A program made the translations under genes and the position numbers. A DNA stretch of 64,000 bases from Deferribacteres bacterium. GTDB lineage: Bacteria; Zhuqueibacterota; Zhuqueibacteria; Zhuqueibacterales; Geothermadaptataceae. The notes beneath the pieces are model-generated. The model saw only the letters and a program-made list of their open reading frames with translations. It made no database searches and was not told the origin of the DNA. The stretch is taken from positions 992,001 to 1,056,000 of the forward strand of contig JACKDE010000002.1 of NCBI GenBank assembly GCA_020633675.1, in the 5' to 3' direction. Below are positions 7,325 through 15,726 of the stretch, in pieces; within the stretch, counting starts at the first letter, position 1; every line of letters begins with the position of its first letter.

Positions 7325-8767
7325 ATGAACAAAAAGAACCACAAAATTTTGGCGCAGATTTTCGTATTGTTCTGCAGCACGATACTGTTTGCCCAGCAGC
7401 AAACTGCGCCATCGAATCTCTTGTTGGTACTGGATGCTTCCGGCTCGATGTGGGGGCAAATTCAAGGCAAGAATAAAATCGTGATCGCCCGACAGGTGTT
7501 GAAGGATGTGCTCGGTGGATTGCCTGCGGATGCACGCGTCGGTTTAGTCGCCTACGGCCATCGCAGCGAAGGCGATTGCGAAGATATCGAGCTGATTGCG
7601 CCACTCACCGCTGGTCATACAGATGCGCTCACCAAAAAAATCGATTCGCTCAATCCGAAGGGCAAGACGCCGATTACCGGAGCCATTCGCAAAGCGCTCG
7701 AATCGTTGGCTGACGATGGCCAGCCCACAACCATTGTCCTGGTTAGCGATGGCCTGGAGACCTGCGGTGGTGATCCTTGCGCCTTGGTTCGCGATGCAAA
7801 GGAATCCGGTGCATCGTTCATCATGCATGTTGTCGGCTTTGATATTGGCGAAGTAGATGTATCGCAACTGGAGTGCACAGCGCAGGCAGGCGGCGGGCTG
7901 TATTTTAATGCTCAGAATGCTGATGATTTGGCCGCAGCGCTCGACAAAAGTGTGGCGATGCCGGCGGATTTACCAGCTGCATCGCTCGCAGTCGAAGCTT
8001 TAGTTGATGGCCAGCTCGAAGATGTGTTGATCAAGGTTTTCGATCAGCAAAGTGGGCAGGTCGTGGCGCAAGGCCGGACGTACTCATCCGCCGCAACCAA
8101 CCCGCGTTATATCGCCTTACCCCCGGGTACTTACCGCATCGATGTGGATGCGATTCGAATGCGCGGGAATGTGCAGCAAAGCGTGGAGAATATAGCCATC
8201 ATTGAAGGGGACACAACACATAAAGTCATCGATTTTAGCACTGGCGAGTTAGCCGTGACCATCACGCGCAATGGCGAGTTGTCCGATGCCAGTGTACGTG
8301 TCTATCATGCGGGGACAAACGAACAGGTGGCTGCGGGTCGAACCTATCGTGGTGCGAAAACAAATCCACGCAAATTTCGGATCACCCCCGGAAAGTATGA
8401 CGTTAAAATCAAGGCGCTGGAGATCAACAGTGGCCCGGAAGTGCTATTCCAAAATGTTGCCATTGCCGCAAGACAAAATGCTGAAATCAGTCATGATTTT
8501 GAAACCGGCACGCTAAAAGTGGGCGCGCAACATGGCGGTGCGCTGGTTGACGCCGTGGTGAAAGTGATCCACGTGGATACCGGCGAGCAGGTCGGGCAAG
8601 GCCGGACCTATACCAGTGAAAAAACAAATCCGCGCACATTCGAACTGGCGCCGGGCACATATCGCGTCGAATTGCATGCGATCAAATTGCCAGGTGGCCC
8701 GAAAAAAAACTTGAACTTAACCGTCGCCGCCGGCAAAACGACAACTGGCACGGTGGAATTTGAATGA
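7325..8767 (+). CDS. Secreted von Willebrand factor A protein with three tandem C-terminal repeats
   Basis: 480 residues, starting at ATG 7325 behind AAAAGGGG; a signal peptide ends near FAQQQ. The VWA domain (about 30-205) has the metal-ion-dependent adhesion site DASGS (Asp-37, Ser-39, Ser-41), a threonine in GKTPITGAI and an aspartate in LVSDGLETCGGDPC. Behind it are three repeats of about 87 residues (about 219-305, 306-393, 394-480). Each holds a RTYxxxxTNPRxxxLxPGTYxxxxxAI core, which looks like a beta-sandwich carboxypeptidase-regulatory/PEGA-like module. The protein probably binds a ligand in the periplasm or at the surface. No MoxR ATPase or BatA/B neighbour is present, unlike many bacterial VWA genes. 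Confidence 0.85.
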   Translation: MNKKNHKILAQIFVLFCSTILFAQQQTAPSNLLLVLDASGSMWGQIQGKNKIVIARQVLKDVLGGLPADARVGLVAYGHRSEGDCEDIELIAPLTAGHTDALTKKIDSLNPKGKTPITGAIRKALESLADDGQPTTIVLVSDGLETCGGDPCALVRDAKESGASFIMHVVGFDIGEVDVSQLECTAQAGGGLYFNAQNADDLAAALDKSVAMPADLPAASLAVEALVDGQLEDVLIKVFDQQSGQVVAQGRTYSSAATNPRYIALPPGTYRIDVDAIRMRGNVQQSVENIAIIEGDTTHKVIDFSTGELAVTITRNGELSDASVRVYHAGTNEQVAAGRTYRGAKTNPRKFRITPGKYDVKIKALEINSGPEVLFQNVAIAARQNAEISHDFETGTLKVGAQHGGALVDAVVKVIHVDTGEQVGQGRTYTSEKTNPRTFELAPGTYRVELHAIKLPGGPKKNLNLTVAAGKTTTGTVEFE

Positions 8768-8884
8768 TGCTGGCATAGATGAACCGGATTGTTGAAGAAA
8801 TGGAGTCGACGGCGCAGCAATGAAAAGCAGGTGATACTTGTTGAATCGCTTCGAATGAATGAATGAGAAGGATGAGGTGCTGCG

Positions 8885-9493
8885 ATGAAGGATAAAATTC
8901 AAAAAAAAATGGTGGCACTCGATACCGACGAGCCGATCTGGGAGCATGTATTTATGGTGCATCCTTTGATCGTGGTCGGCACGCGTGAACCGGATGGCAG
9001 CTACAATTTTTCGCCGAAGCATATGGCGATGCCGCTCGGGTGGCAAAATTATTTTGGCTGTATCGGCACGCCGCAACATCGTACCTATCACAATATCGTG
9101 CGCGAGCGTGTTTTTACGGTGAGCTTTCCGAACCCAGAGCAGGTTGTGTCCGCCAGCTTGACCGCAACCGCCCGCAATGCCCGCGACCACAAGCCGATTC
9201 TCGATACGCTGCCGACCATTCCGGCGCAAGAAATTGATGGCGCCTTTTTGAAAGACAGCTACTTGTGTCTGGAGTGTGAATTGGAGCGCATCATCGACGG
9301 ATTTGGTGAACATTGCCTGATCGCCGCGCGCATTGTCGCGGCACATGCACAAGAATGTGCGTTGCGCGGCCATGAAAAAGATGACAATGATATTGTATTC
9401 AACACGCCGCTTCTTGGCTATCTGCACCCGGGACGCTGCGCCAGTATTCGGGAAAGCTATGCTTTTCCGTTTCCGACACATTTTAAGCGATAG
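8885..9493 (+). CDS. Flavin reductase-like FMN-binding split-barrel protein
   Basis: 202 residues starting at ATG 8885 behind GATGAGGTG. The pattern VGTREPDGSYNFSPKHMAMP and the later GCIGTPQHRTYHNI.. RVFTVSFPNPEQV fit the flavin reductase-like domain, a split barrel that binds FMN without covalent attachment and reduces flavin with NAD(P)H or acts as an oxidoreductase. The substrate cannot be assigned. It is 13 bp upstream of the M20 peptidase gene, so the two are likely one operon. The C-terminal part (RCASIRESYAFPFPTHFKR) is less conserved. Confidence 0.75.
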   Translation: MKDKIQKKMVALDTDEPIWEHVFMVHPLIVVGTREPDGSYNFSPKHMAMPLGWQNYFGCIGTPQHRTYHNIVRERVFTVSFPNPEQVVSASLTATARNARDHKPILDTLPTIPAQEIDGAFLKDSYLCLECELERIIDGFGEHCLIAARIVAAHAQECALRGHEKDDNDIVFNTPLLGYLHPGRCASIRESYAFPFPTHFKR

Positions 9494-9506
9494 GCGGGAG
9501 CAAAAA

Positions 9507-10676
9507 ATGAACCCAACAGCACAAAAAATATTCGACTATTTTCAGGAAAACCGGGACGATTTTGTCAGCTATCTAAAAAAGATGGTGTTGGCAGAATCGC
9601 CGTCGCTCGATCCGATCACACAAGAGCCGGTAATGGCGCAAATTGCCGAGGATTTGCGCCGGCTCAATTTTGAAGTGAAGCATGTGCCCGGCCATAAAAC
9701 GGCTGGCCATCTGTTTGCACGCCCGCGAACCGGATTTACGCACGGGCATGGGCAACTGCTGCTGGGCCATTCTGATACAGTTTGGCCGGTTGGCACCCTT
9801 GCCAAAATGCCGGCCGATGTGAGCGGGACGGTCATCAAGGGCCCGGGCGTGTTCGATATGAAATGCGGGCTGGCGATGATGGTTTTTGCGCTCAGGGCTT
9901 TGCATGATATGGAGCTACAACCCTCGGTGACGCCACTGGTTTTTATCAACTCAGACGAAGAAATCGGCAGTCTTGAATCGCGCGCCCACATCGAAGAGAT
10001 TGCCCGCACTGTTGATCGGGCATTTGTGCTCGAGCCGGCGCTGGGCACAGCCGGCATGCTCAAAACTGCCCGCAAAGGTGTTGGTGAATTTGCGATGAAG
10101 GTAAAAGGCAAACCCGCGCACGCCGGTCTCGATCCTGAGCGGGGTGTTAGCGCGATTCTCGAGCTTTCATATCTGGTGCAAAAGCTGTTTGCGCTCAACA
10201 ATCCCGCGCGCGGTATTACCGTCAATGTCGGCACCATCGATGGTGGAACCCGCACAAATGTCATTGCTCCGGAAAGCCGTGCGAGTATTGATGTGCGTGT
10301 TTTGCATGCGGAAGATGCGAAAGAAATCGAACAGGCCATTCTCGGATTGCAGGCCACGATTCCCGGGATCACGCTCGAAATGACGGGCGGCATCGATCGT
10401 GGGCCGATGGAGCGCACGCCACGTAATCAGGCTTTGTGGCATGCAGCGAAACGGCTCGGCAAGGAAATCGGTTTAGAGCTTGAACAGGCCGTTTCCGGTG
10501 GCGCCTCCGATGGCAACTTTACCAGCTATTACACCGCTACTCTCGACGGCCTGGGTGCTGTTGGTGATGGCGCGCATGCTTATCATGAATTTGTCGATAT
10601 CGATAAAACGCTGCCGCGCGGTGCGCTGCTGGCTCTTTTGCTTCTGGAACCGCAGGTGCAGGCTAGCGATCAGTAA
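9507..10676 (+). CDS. M20 family metallopeptidase, carboxypeptidase G2-like
   Basis: 389 residues from ATG 9507 behind GGCGGGAG. It carries the M20 zinc motifs: HSDTVWPVG (His ligand and Asp), GPGVFDMKCGLAMM (bridging Asp), NSDEEIGS (catalytic Glu and ligand Glu), a further acidic ligand region (VLEPALG), and a C-terminal His in GAHAYHEFVD. The dimerisation domain is in the middle (GKPAHAGLDPERGVSA). The pattern and length are close to glutamate carboxypeptidases and ArgE/DapE relatives. No signal peptide is seen, so it is cytoplasmic. It likely removes a C-terminal amino acid or acyl group from small amides; the substrate is not readable. Confidence 0.88.
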   Translation: MNPTAQKIFDYFQENRDDFVSYLKKMVLAESPSLDPITQEPVMAQIAEDLRRLNFEVKHVPGHKTAGHLFARPRTGFTHGHGQLLLGHSDTVWPVGTLAKMPADVSGTVIKGPGVFDMKCGLAMMVFALRALHDMELQPSVTPLVFINSDEEIGSLESRAHIEEIARTVDRAFVLEPALGTAGMLKTARKGVGEFAMKVKGKPAHAGLDPERGVSAILELSYLVQKLFALNNPARGITVNVGTIDGGTRTNVIAPESRASIDVRVLHAEDAKEIEQAILGLQATIPGITLEMTGGIDRGPMERTPRNQALWHAAKRLGKEIGLELEQAVSGGASDGNFTSYYTATLDGLGAVGDGAHAYHEFVDIDKTLPRGALLALLLLEPQVQASDQ

Positions 10677-10762
10677 CTCTCTGTTTTGCAATAATATGAA
10701 TTTTGTCATTAAATCTATTGCCATCGACTAAAAACAGTGACACCAATTTTGAGATCCACCGT

Positions 10763-11143
10763 ATGGAAATGAGAATTGATAAATGGCTCAAAATGGCCAG
10801 AATATTTAAAAAGCGCAACGAAGCTGCTGATGCCTGTGGTCTTGGGCGCGTCAAACTCAATGGCCAGGTCGCCAAAGCCAGCCGCGAAGTAAAGGTCGGT
10901 GACCAGATTGTAGTGAAAATCGGTAGCCGTTACCGTGAGTTGGAAATTCTGGAAATCCCGACGCGCGGCCTTTCGGGCAAGGACGCCAAGCTTGCATATA
11001 AAGACAATACCCCTGAAATTCCAGACGAGACAGTGGAGCTGATCAAATTGCAGCGCCGTTTTGAACGCCAAAATCCACGCAAATACAAAGGCCGGCCGAC
11101 GAAGAAAGAGCGGCGGGATTGGCAGAAAAATCAGGAACATTAA
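10763..11143 (+). CDS. S4-domain RNA-binding protein, Hsp15-like
   Basis: 126 residues from ATG 10763 (a second ATG at 10769 is possible; both have weak ribosome binding sites). The S4 fold is clear: MRIDKWLKMARIFKKRNEAADACGLGRVKLNG..AKASREVKVGDQIVV, as in Hsp15 (HslR) and pseudouridine synthase N-termini. The C-terminal tail is strongly basic (RRFERQNPRKYKGRPTKKERRDWQK). Hsp15 of Escherichia coli binds stalled 50S subunits that carry peptidyl-tRNA. A similar ribosome-rescue role is likely but not proven here. Confidence 0.85.
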   Translation: MEMRIDKWLKMARIFKKRNEAADACGLGRVKLNGQVAKASREVKVGDQIVVKIGSRYRELEILEIPTRGLSGKDAKLAYKDNTPEIPDETVELIKLQRRFERQNPRKYKGRPTKKERRDWQKNQEH

Positions 11144-11265
11144 ACATTTATTCATGCGCGAGGTCTTCTACAAGAGGAGCAACGCGCCCGTGAGCCGAAA
11201 CATTTTCAGGAAACAAAGACGCAGACAGAGCCGGGAAAGTGTGCGGCGATTTTATGAGGTAAGCA

Positions 11266-12522
11266 ATGAGCTATCAAAACAAAAGCCCGTTTGAAGTGTT
11301 TCGTGGCCAAATTTATGAAGCGATGCAGGAAGCCTTTAACACCATTCGTGTTAATAAAATGCGCTCCTTTTTGGTGATCCTCGGTGTGATGATCGGCGTG
11401 GCCAGCTTAATGGGCATGGTATCGACGCTGTCTGGATTGAACTTGTTCATCGCGGACTCGGTCTCAGGCGGCAACGATGCGCTGATATCGTTAACCAAGT
11501 TTGATATCACCAAGGGCGAAGGCACTAAGGAGTGGATGAAGCGCAAAAATTTCGAGGTAGAGGACGCAGAAGCGATTTCGGAATTGGATCATGTAAAAGG
11601 CGTGATGGTGCAATATGCGCGCAGTATGGTGGTGAAATACAAGGATCGCAAAGCCAGCCTGATTTCAGTTTTGGGCTCGAATCAGGAGCTGCGCCTGGTG
11701 CACAATGTCAACCTTGGGGAAGGCCGATATTTTACCATGGATGAGGAGAACCGCGGGCGCAAGGTCGTGGTCATTGGAAATAAGCCACGCCAGTCGTTGT
11801 TTCCCAATGAAGATCCTATCGGCAAGCTCATTCGCATCAACGGCAAAGAGTATGAAGTCGTCGGTAGTTTCGAGAAGCAAAAAACCATTTTTGGCAGCCT
11901 GGCAGAAAATTATATGGTCATTCCGTATCGCGCTTATGAACGCGATTTTCTGGAAAGCTGGGAAGGCTTGGCAGAAGTTCACATTTTGATCGACAGTCCG
12001 CTCAATATGAGTGCCGCTGAGGACGATATCCGCGCGCTGATGCGCATGCGGCGCAAAGTGCCTTTAGGCGAGCCGGATGATTTTGCCATCACCTCAGTCG
12101 ATGCGTTTGTCGATTTTACGAAAAGCCTGACCGAGAATGTCGCATTGGTGCTGGTGGTGCTGGCTTCCATCGCCCTGATGGTCGGCGGCGTCGGTGTGAT
12201 GGTGATCATGCTGGTTTCGGTTACCGAACGCACCCACGAAATCGGTATTCGCAAGGCAATCGGTGCAACACGTGGCCAAATTACCATGCAGTTTCTGATC
12301 GAGGCGGCCACCCTTTCAGGCATTGGCGGAGCAGTTGGCATTTTGGTGGGCCTGGGGATCTCGTTGCTGCTCGCAACCCTTATTGGTTTTCCGTTTATCG
12401 TGCCCATCGGTTGGACATTGTTTGCCGTGGCCATTTCCGCGAGTGTTGGATTGTTTTTTGGTATTTTCCCGGCCAATAAAGCAGCCAAACTCGATCCGGT
12501 CGAAGCCTTGCGCTATGAGTAA
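11266..12522 (+). CDS. MacB/FtsX-type ABC transporter permease
   Basis: 418 residues from ATG 11266 behind GAGGT. One membrane helix near residues 28-52 is followed by a ~200-residue periplasmic MacB core domain (LISLTKFDITKGEG, VVVIGNKPRQSLFPNEDPIGK). Three helices at the C-terminus form the FtsX domain, with TERTHEIGIRKAIGATRGQI and the end NKAAKLDPVEALRYE. These permeases use a separate MacB-type ATPase and often a MacA-type adaptor to move lipoproteins, peptides or drugs, or to act as mechanotransmitters. Neither partner is visible next to it, so the gene is an orphan permease here and its partner must be elsewhere. Confidence 0.88.
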   Translation: MSYQNKSPFEVFRGQIYEAMQEAFNTIRVNKMRSFLVILGVMIGVASLMGMVSTLSGLNLFIADSVSGGNDALISLTKFDITKGEGTKEWMKRKNFEVEDAEAISELDHVKGVMVQYARSMVVKYKDRKASLISVLGSNQELRLVHNVNLGEGRYFTMDEENRGRKVVVIGNKPRQSLFPNEDPIGKLIRINGKEYEVVGSFEKQKTIFGSLAENYMVIPYRAYERDFLESWEGLAEVHILIDSPLNMSAAEDDIRALMRMRRKVPLGEPDDFAITSVDAFVDFTKSLTENVALVLVVLASIALMVGGVGVMVIMLVSVTERTHEIGIRKAIGATRGQITMQFLIEAATLSGIGGAVGILVGLGISLLLATLIGFPFIVPIGWTLFAVAISASVGLFFGIFPANKAAKLDPVEALRYE

Positions 12523-12636
12523 GCGAAACAAGTTTTTAGCAAGTGTCGAATATCGAATTAGGTCATGCTCATTACGTGTGCGCTGGTGCGATTGAAAATG
12601 GGCATTATGTTTTTGAATTCAAAATGGAGATCCCTT

Positions 12637-13092
12637 ATGAGAAAACTGCTACTGGCTGTGAGCATGGTTGTAAGCACATTGTTTCTCATCAATATGGCAA
12701 AGGTAGAAGCCGAAAAACAGGCCGTGACCGAAGCTGTGTTGGATTATGTCGAAGGCATTTATGAAGTCGCGCCGGAACGTATCGAGCGCAGTGTTTCCCC
12801 CAATTTGGCGAAGCGCGGCTACTACATGCGCGACGGTGCGTACAATGAAACACCGATGACCTACGAGCAATTGGTAAAATTAGCTGCGAGCTGGAACAAA
12901 GATGGCAAACGCGCCAACGACAAATCGCCCAAGAAAATCGATATCTTTGAAATTCTCGATCAGACAGCGACGGTCAAGCTGACCGCAGAGTGGGGAGTCG
13001 ATTATATGCATCTCGGCAAATATGATGGCAAATGGAAGATTGTGAATGTACTTTGGCAGTCACATCCACCAGCAGAAAAACACGATCACTGA
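12637..13092 (+). CDS. Exported NTF2-like (lumazine-binding-like) protein
   Basis: 151 residues from ATG 12637 behind GGAG; upstream in-frame starts add no family sequence. An N-terminal hydrophobic stretch (MRKLLLAVSMVVSTLFLINMA) is a signal peptide or anchor. The remainder matches the 'putative lumazine-binding' NTF2-fold family: AVLDYVEGIYEVAPERIERSV, LAKRGYYM, YEQLVKLAASWNKDG, PKKIDIFEILDQTATVKL, WGVDYMHLGKYDGKWKIVNVLWQ. Ligand and function in this family are unsettled. A strong terminator follows. Confidence 0.78.
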   Translation: MRKLLLAVSMVVSTLFLINMAKVEAEKQAVTEAVLDYVEGIYEVAPERIERSVSPNLAKRGYYMRDGAYNETPMTYEQLVKLAASWNKDGKRANDKSPKKIDIFEILDQTATVKLTAEWGVDYMHLGKYDGKWKIVNVLWQSHPPAEKHDH

Positions 13093-13114
13093 TCTAAAAA
13101 CACATTCTGAATGA

Positions 13115-13147
13115 TAAAACCGTGGCCACCTCGGCACGGTTTTTTTA
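13115..13147 (+). terminator. Rho-independent terminator after the NTF2-like gene
   Basis: AAACCGTG (13118-13125) pairs with CACGGTTT (13135-13142), loop of nine bases, followed by TTTTTAT. It lies about 25 bp after the stop codon. Confidence 0.85.
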
Positions 13148-13256
13148 TGCCTGTTTTTAAGTGAAAATTGCTGCATGTCGGACAGTTTCACTTGCCACAT
13201 ACAATCTTTTTTGCTTTTTTAGATGCGTAGAAGGCTCAAAAACTGGAGCAGCAAAA

Positions 13257-13541
13257 ATGACGCTGGTCGATTTTTTATTATTGCTGGCAGTTGCCGGATT
13301 GTGCGGTGCGATCGGCCAAACCATCAGCGGTTTTTCACGCGGTGGCTGCCTGGTGTCGATAGTGATCGGCTTTATCGGTGCGCTGCTCGGCTCATGGATC
13401 GCGCGCGAACTGGATTTGCCGGAGCTGTTTTGGCTGAGCGCCGGCTCGACCCACTTTCCTGTGATTTGGTCGATAATTGGCTCTGCTTTGTTTGTCGCAT
13501 TTATAGGCTTTTTCACAATATCCCGAAAACGTCGGAGGTAG
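13257..13541 (+). CDS. GlsB/YeaQ/YmgE-family small membrane protein
   Basis: 94 residues from ATG 13257, with GGAG about 8 nt upstream. Three hydrophobic segments (LVDFLLLLAVAGLCGAIG, CLVSIVIGFIGALLGSWIA, VIWSIIGSALFVAFIGFF) and the glycine-rich pattern GGCLVSIVIGFIGALLG place it among the transglycosylase-associated/GlsB-type stress proteins, whose biochemical role is unclear. It ends in a basic tail (SRKRRR). The stop codon is only 9 bp before lutB, so it probably belongs to the lut transcript. Confidence 0.75.
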   Translation: MTLVDFLLLLAVAGLCGAIGQTISGFSRGGCLVSIVIGFIGALLGSWIARELDLPELFWLSAGSTHFPVIWSIIGSALFVAFIGFFTISRKRRR

Positions 13542-13550
13542 CAGGTAGAC

Positions 13551-14933
13551 ATGAAGGAGTTGAAGGGATTCCTGCAGCGCTCGGAAGTCAAAGCGAAGGA
13601 TGACGTCCATCGCGAGACCATCATGAAAGCGGTGGTCAGTCTCGATACCGCGGCAGCACAAACCAAATCGATGCAATTCGATGACTGGCAGCAGGCAAGA
13701 CAGGAAGCCGCAAAAATCAAAGACTATGCGCTGGCGAATTTGCCTGACCTGCTCGAACAGTTTGAGCAGAAAATCAGCGCACGTGGCGCCAAAGTTTTGT
13801 GGGCTGAAAATGTCGAGCAGGCGCGCACTTACTTCATGGACATTGTGCGCGAGCGCAACGCGAAAAAGGTCGTCAAATCCAAGTCGATGATTACCGAAGA
13901 AATCGAGCTCAATGAATTCCTCGAGCATGCAGGTATCGAAGTGCTGGAGAGCGATCTCGGCGAGCTGATCGTACAGGTCGCCAACGAGAAACCCTACCAT
14001 ATTATCACGCCGGCAATACACAAAACCAAGGAAGATATCGCCAAAATATTCCACGAACGCCTTGGCGCACCGCTCACAGACTCACCGCAAGAGCTGACCA
14101 TGTTCGCCCGCGCGCATTTGCGCAAAGCCTACCTGAGCGCTGATATCGGTATTACCGGCGCCAACTTTTTGATCGCCGACCGCGGTGCGATTGTGATGAC
14201 CGAAAATGAAGGCAACGGCCGCTTGACGATGGCATGTCCGCCGGTGCATGTTGTGTTTTGCGGCATCGAAAAAGTGCTGCCGCGTATGGCGGACTTATCG
14301 CTGTTTTTACCGTTGTTGGCCACCAGTGCCACTGGCCAGCAGATTTCGTGCTACAATTCGATCACAGCAGGGCCGCGTCAATCCGGCGAACCGGATGGCC
14401 CTGAACAAATGTATGTGATTCTGGTCGATAACGGCCGTTCAGATTTATATGCAAAAGCAACCTTTCGGCACAGCTTGCGCTGCATTCGCTGCGGTGCGTG
14501 CCTGAATGCCTGCCCGGTATACCGCACCGTCGGTGGGCACACCTACAACACGGCTTATCAGGGACCGATTGGCTCGGTGATTACGCCACACCTGCGCGGG
14601 TTGGCAAAATGGGGACATTTGTCATCAGCGTCAAGTTTGTGTGGTTCCTGCACCGATGTGTGTCCGGTCAATATCGATTTGCACCACCTTTTGCTAAAAA
14701 ACCGTGCAGAAGCGAACAAAGCGGATAAGGGCAACAAAACCTGGGCTGCAGGCATGAAATCATGGGCCTACATCATGAGCGATCGCAAAAAATTACAGCG
14801 ATTCAGGCGCCTCGGCAGGCTTGGAGAGCCGCTCTTGCCGATTTTGCTTTCGGGAGACAAACGTCAGCGCGTGCCAGCGATGGCCAAAAAATCATTTGCC
14901 GAATTGTGGGAGGAAAATGAACAGTCGCGATAA
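13551..14933 (+). CDS. lutB: LutB-type iron-sulfur lactate utilisation protein
   Basis: 460 residues. An N-terminal LUD domain is followed by a ferredoxin-like region with two cysteine clusters, CIRCGACLNACPVYR and CGSCTDVCPVNI, which bind two [4Fe-4S] clusters, and a C-terminal membrane-associating-type domain (NKTWAAGMKSWAYIMSDRKK). In LutABC-type L-lactate oxidase, LutB passes electrons from lactate to the quinone pool. The gene overlaps lutC by 17 bp. No lutA (the CCG-domain subunit) or lactate permease is visible in the window. The context supports oxidation of L-lactate or a related alpha-hydroxy acid to pyruvate. Confidence 0.92.
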   Translation: MKELKGFLQRSEVKAKDDVHRETIMKAVVSLDTAAAQTKSMQFDDWQQARQEAAKIKDYALANLPDLLEQFEQKISARGAKVLWAENVEQARTYFMDIVRERNAKKVVKSKSMITEEIELNEFLEHAGIEVLESDLGELIVQVANEKPYHIITPAIHKTKEDIAKIFHERLGAPLTDSPQELTMFARAHLRKAYLSADIGITGANFLIADRGAIVMTENEGNGRLTMACPPVHVVFCGIEKVLPRMADLSLFLPLLATSATGQQISCYNSITAGPRQSGEPDGPEQMYVILVDNGRSDLYAKATFRHSLRCIRCGACLNACPVYRTVGGHTYNTAYQGPIGSVITPHLRGLAKWGHLSSASSLCGSCTDVCPVNIDLHHLLLKNRAEANKADKGNKTWAAGMKSWAYIMSDRKKLQRFRRLGRLGEPLLPILLSGDKRQRVPAMAKKSFAELWEENEQSR

Positions 14934-15582
14934 GATTTTGCAGAAACTCCGTTCAGGCATGCCGCAAAGCCAAACTGAGGAGTTGCCATTGCAACCGGAC
15001 GGCAACTATTTCAAGGACCTGCGGGAAGGGGCTGTTGATGAGCTGATTTCACAATTCGCTGAAAAATTACGCGCGTTGAGCGGTGAGTTTTTTGTGGCAG
15101 AAAATGAGAAGGAAGCTGCCAGCCTGTTGCTTGAGATTTTCGATACGATTGATGATGGCGCCTGTCTGGCGCAGCCGCATGAATCCATCGCGCGCGTTCT
15201 TGCGCTCAACGAAAAACTGGCTGACCGCTTCGAGATGCTTCCGGGCGAATTGGATGGCGATCTTTTTGCCGAGTACGCTGCCGGTTTGTCGACAGTCGAT
15301 TTTTTAATCGCGCGTACCGGCAGCATTGTGCTGCGCAATATCGGAGCCGGCGGCCGTCGTTTGTCGGTGCTGCCGCCTGTGCACATTGCGCTGGCATGGC
15401 AAAACCAAATCGTGCCCTCGCTCGATGCCGCATTGCAGGCTGAGCTCATCACAGACAGCGAGTGGAGTTACGCCACCATCATTTCAGGCCCATCGCGCAC
15501 GGCGGATATCCAGAAAAATCTGGTTTTAGGGGCTCACGGCCCCAAGCAACTTATCGTGGTGCTGATAAAAAAAGATCGGTAA
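14917..15582 (+). CDS. lutC: LutC-type LUD-domain protein
   Basis: 221 residues from ATG 14917 behind GGGAGG, overlapping the end of lutB by 17 bp, which implies translational coupling. The LUD domain is recognised by LIARTGSIVLRNIGAGGRRLS, PPVHIALAWQNQIVPSLDAAL, and the end SGPSRTADIQKNLVLGAHGP. The reading frame is intact, unlike the longer upstream extension. It is the third subunit of the LutABC-type lactate oxidase; LutA is not seen nearby. Confidence 0.9.
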   Translation: MNSRDKILQKLRSGMPQSQTEELPLQPDGNYFKDLREGAVDELISQFAEKLRALSGEFFVAENEKEAASLLLEIFDTIDDGACLAQPHESIARVLALNEKLADRFEMLPGELDGDLFAEYAAGLSTVDFLIARTGSIVLRNIGAGGRRLSVLPPVHIALAWQNQIVPSLDAALQAELITDSEWSYATIISGPSRTADIQKNLVLGAHGPKQLIVVLIKKDR

Positions 15583-15726
15583 TCATGCGCCCTCACACAG
15601 AAGCAGATAAATAAACCTAAAAGAAAATTTTTAAAAAAAGGTTTTAAAAGAAACAAATTTTGCTATTTTAGCGTTCCGATGTTATCACAAGTCCGACTCA
15701 GCAGCCTTGAAAATGACAGCCAGATA

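Noticed and set aside
9569..10417. 282-residue minus-strand frame opposite the M20 peptidase gene
   Set aside because: It is antisense to a gene with intact catalytic motifs and is serine- and arginine-rich, as shadow frames are.
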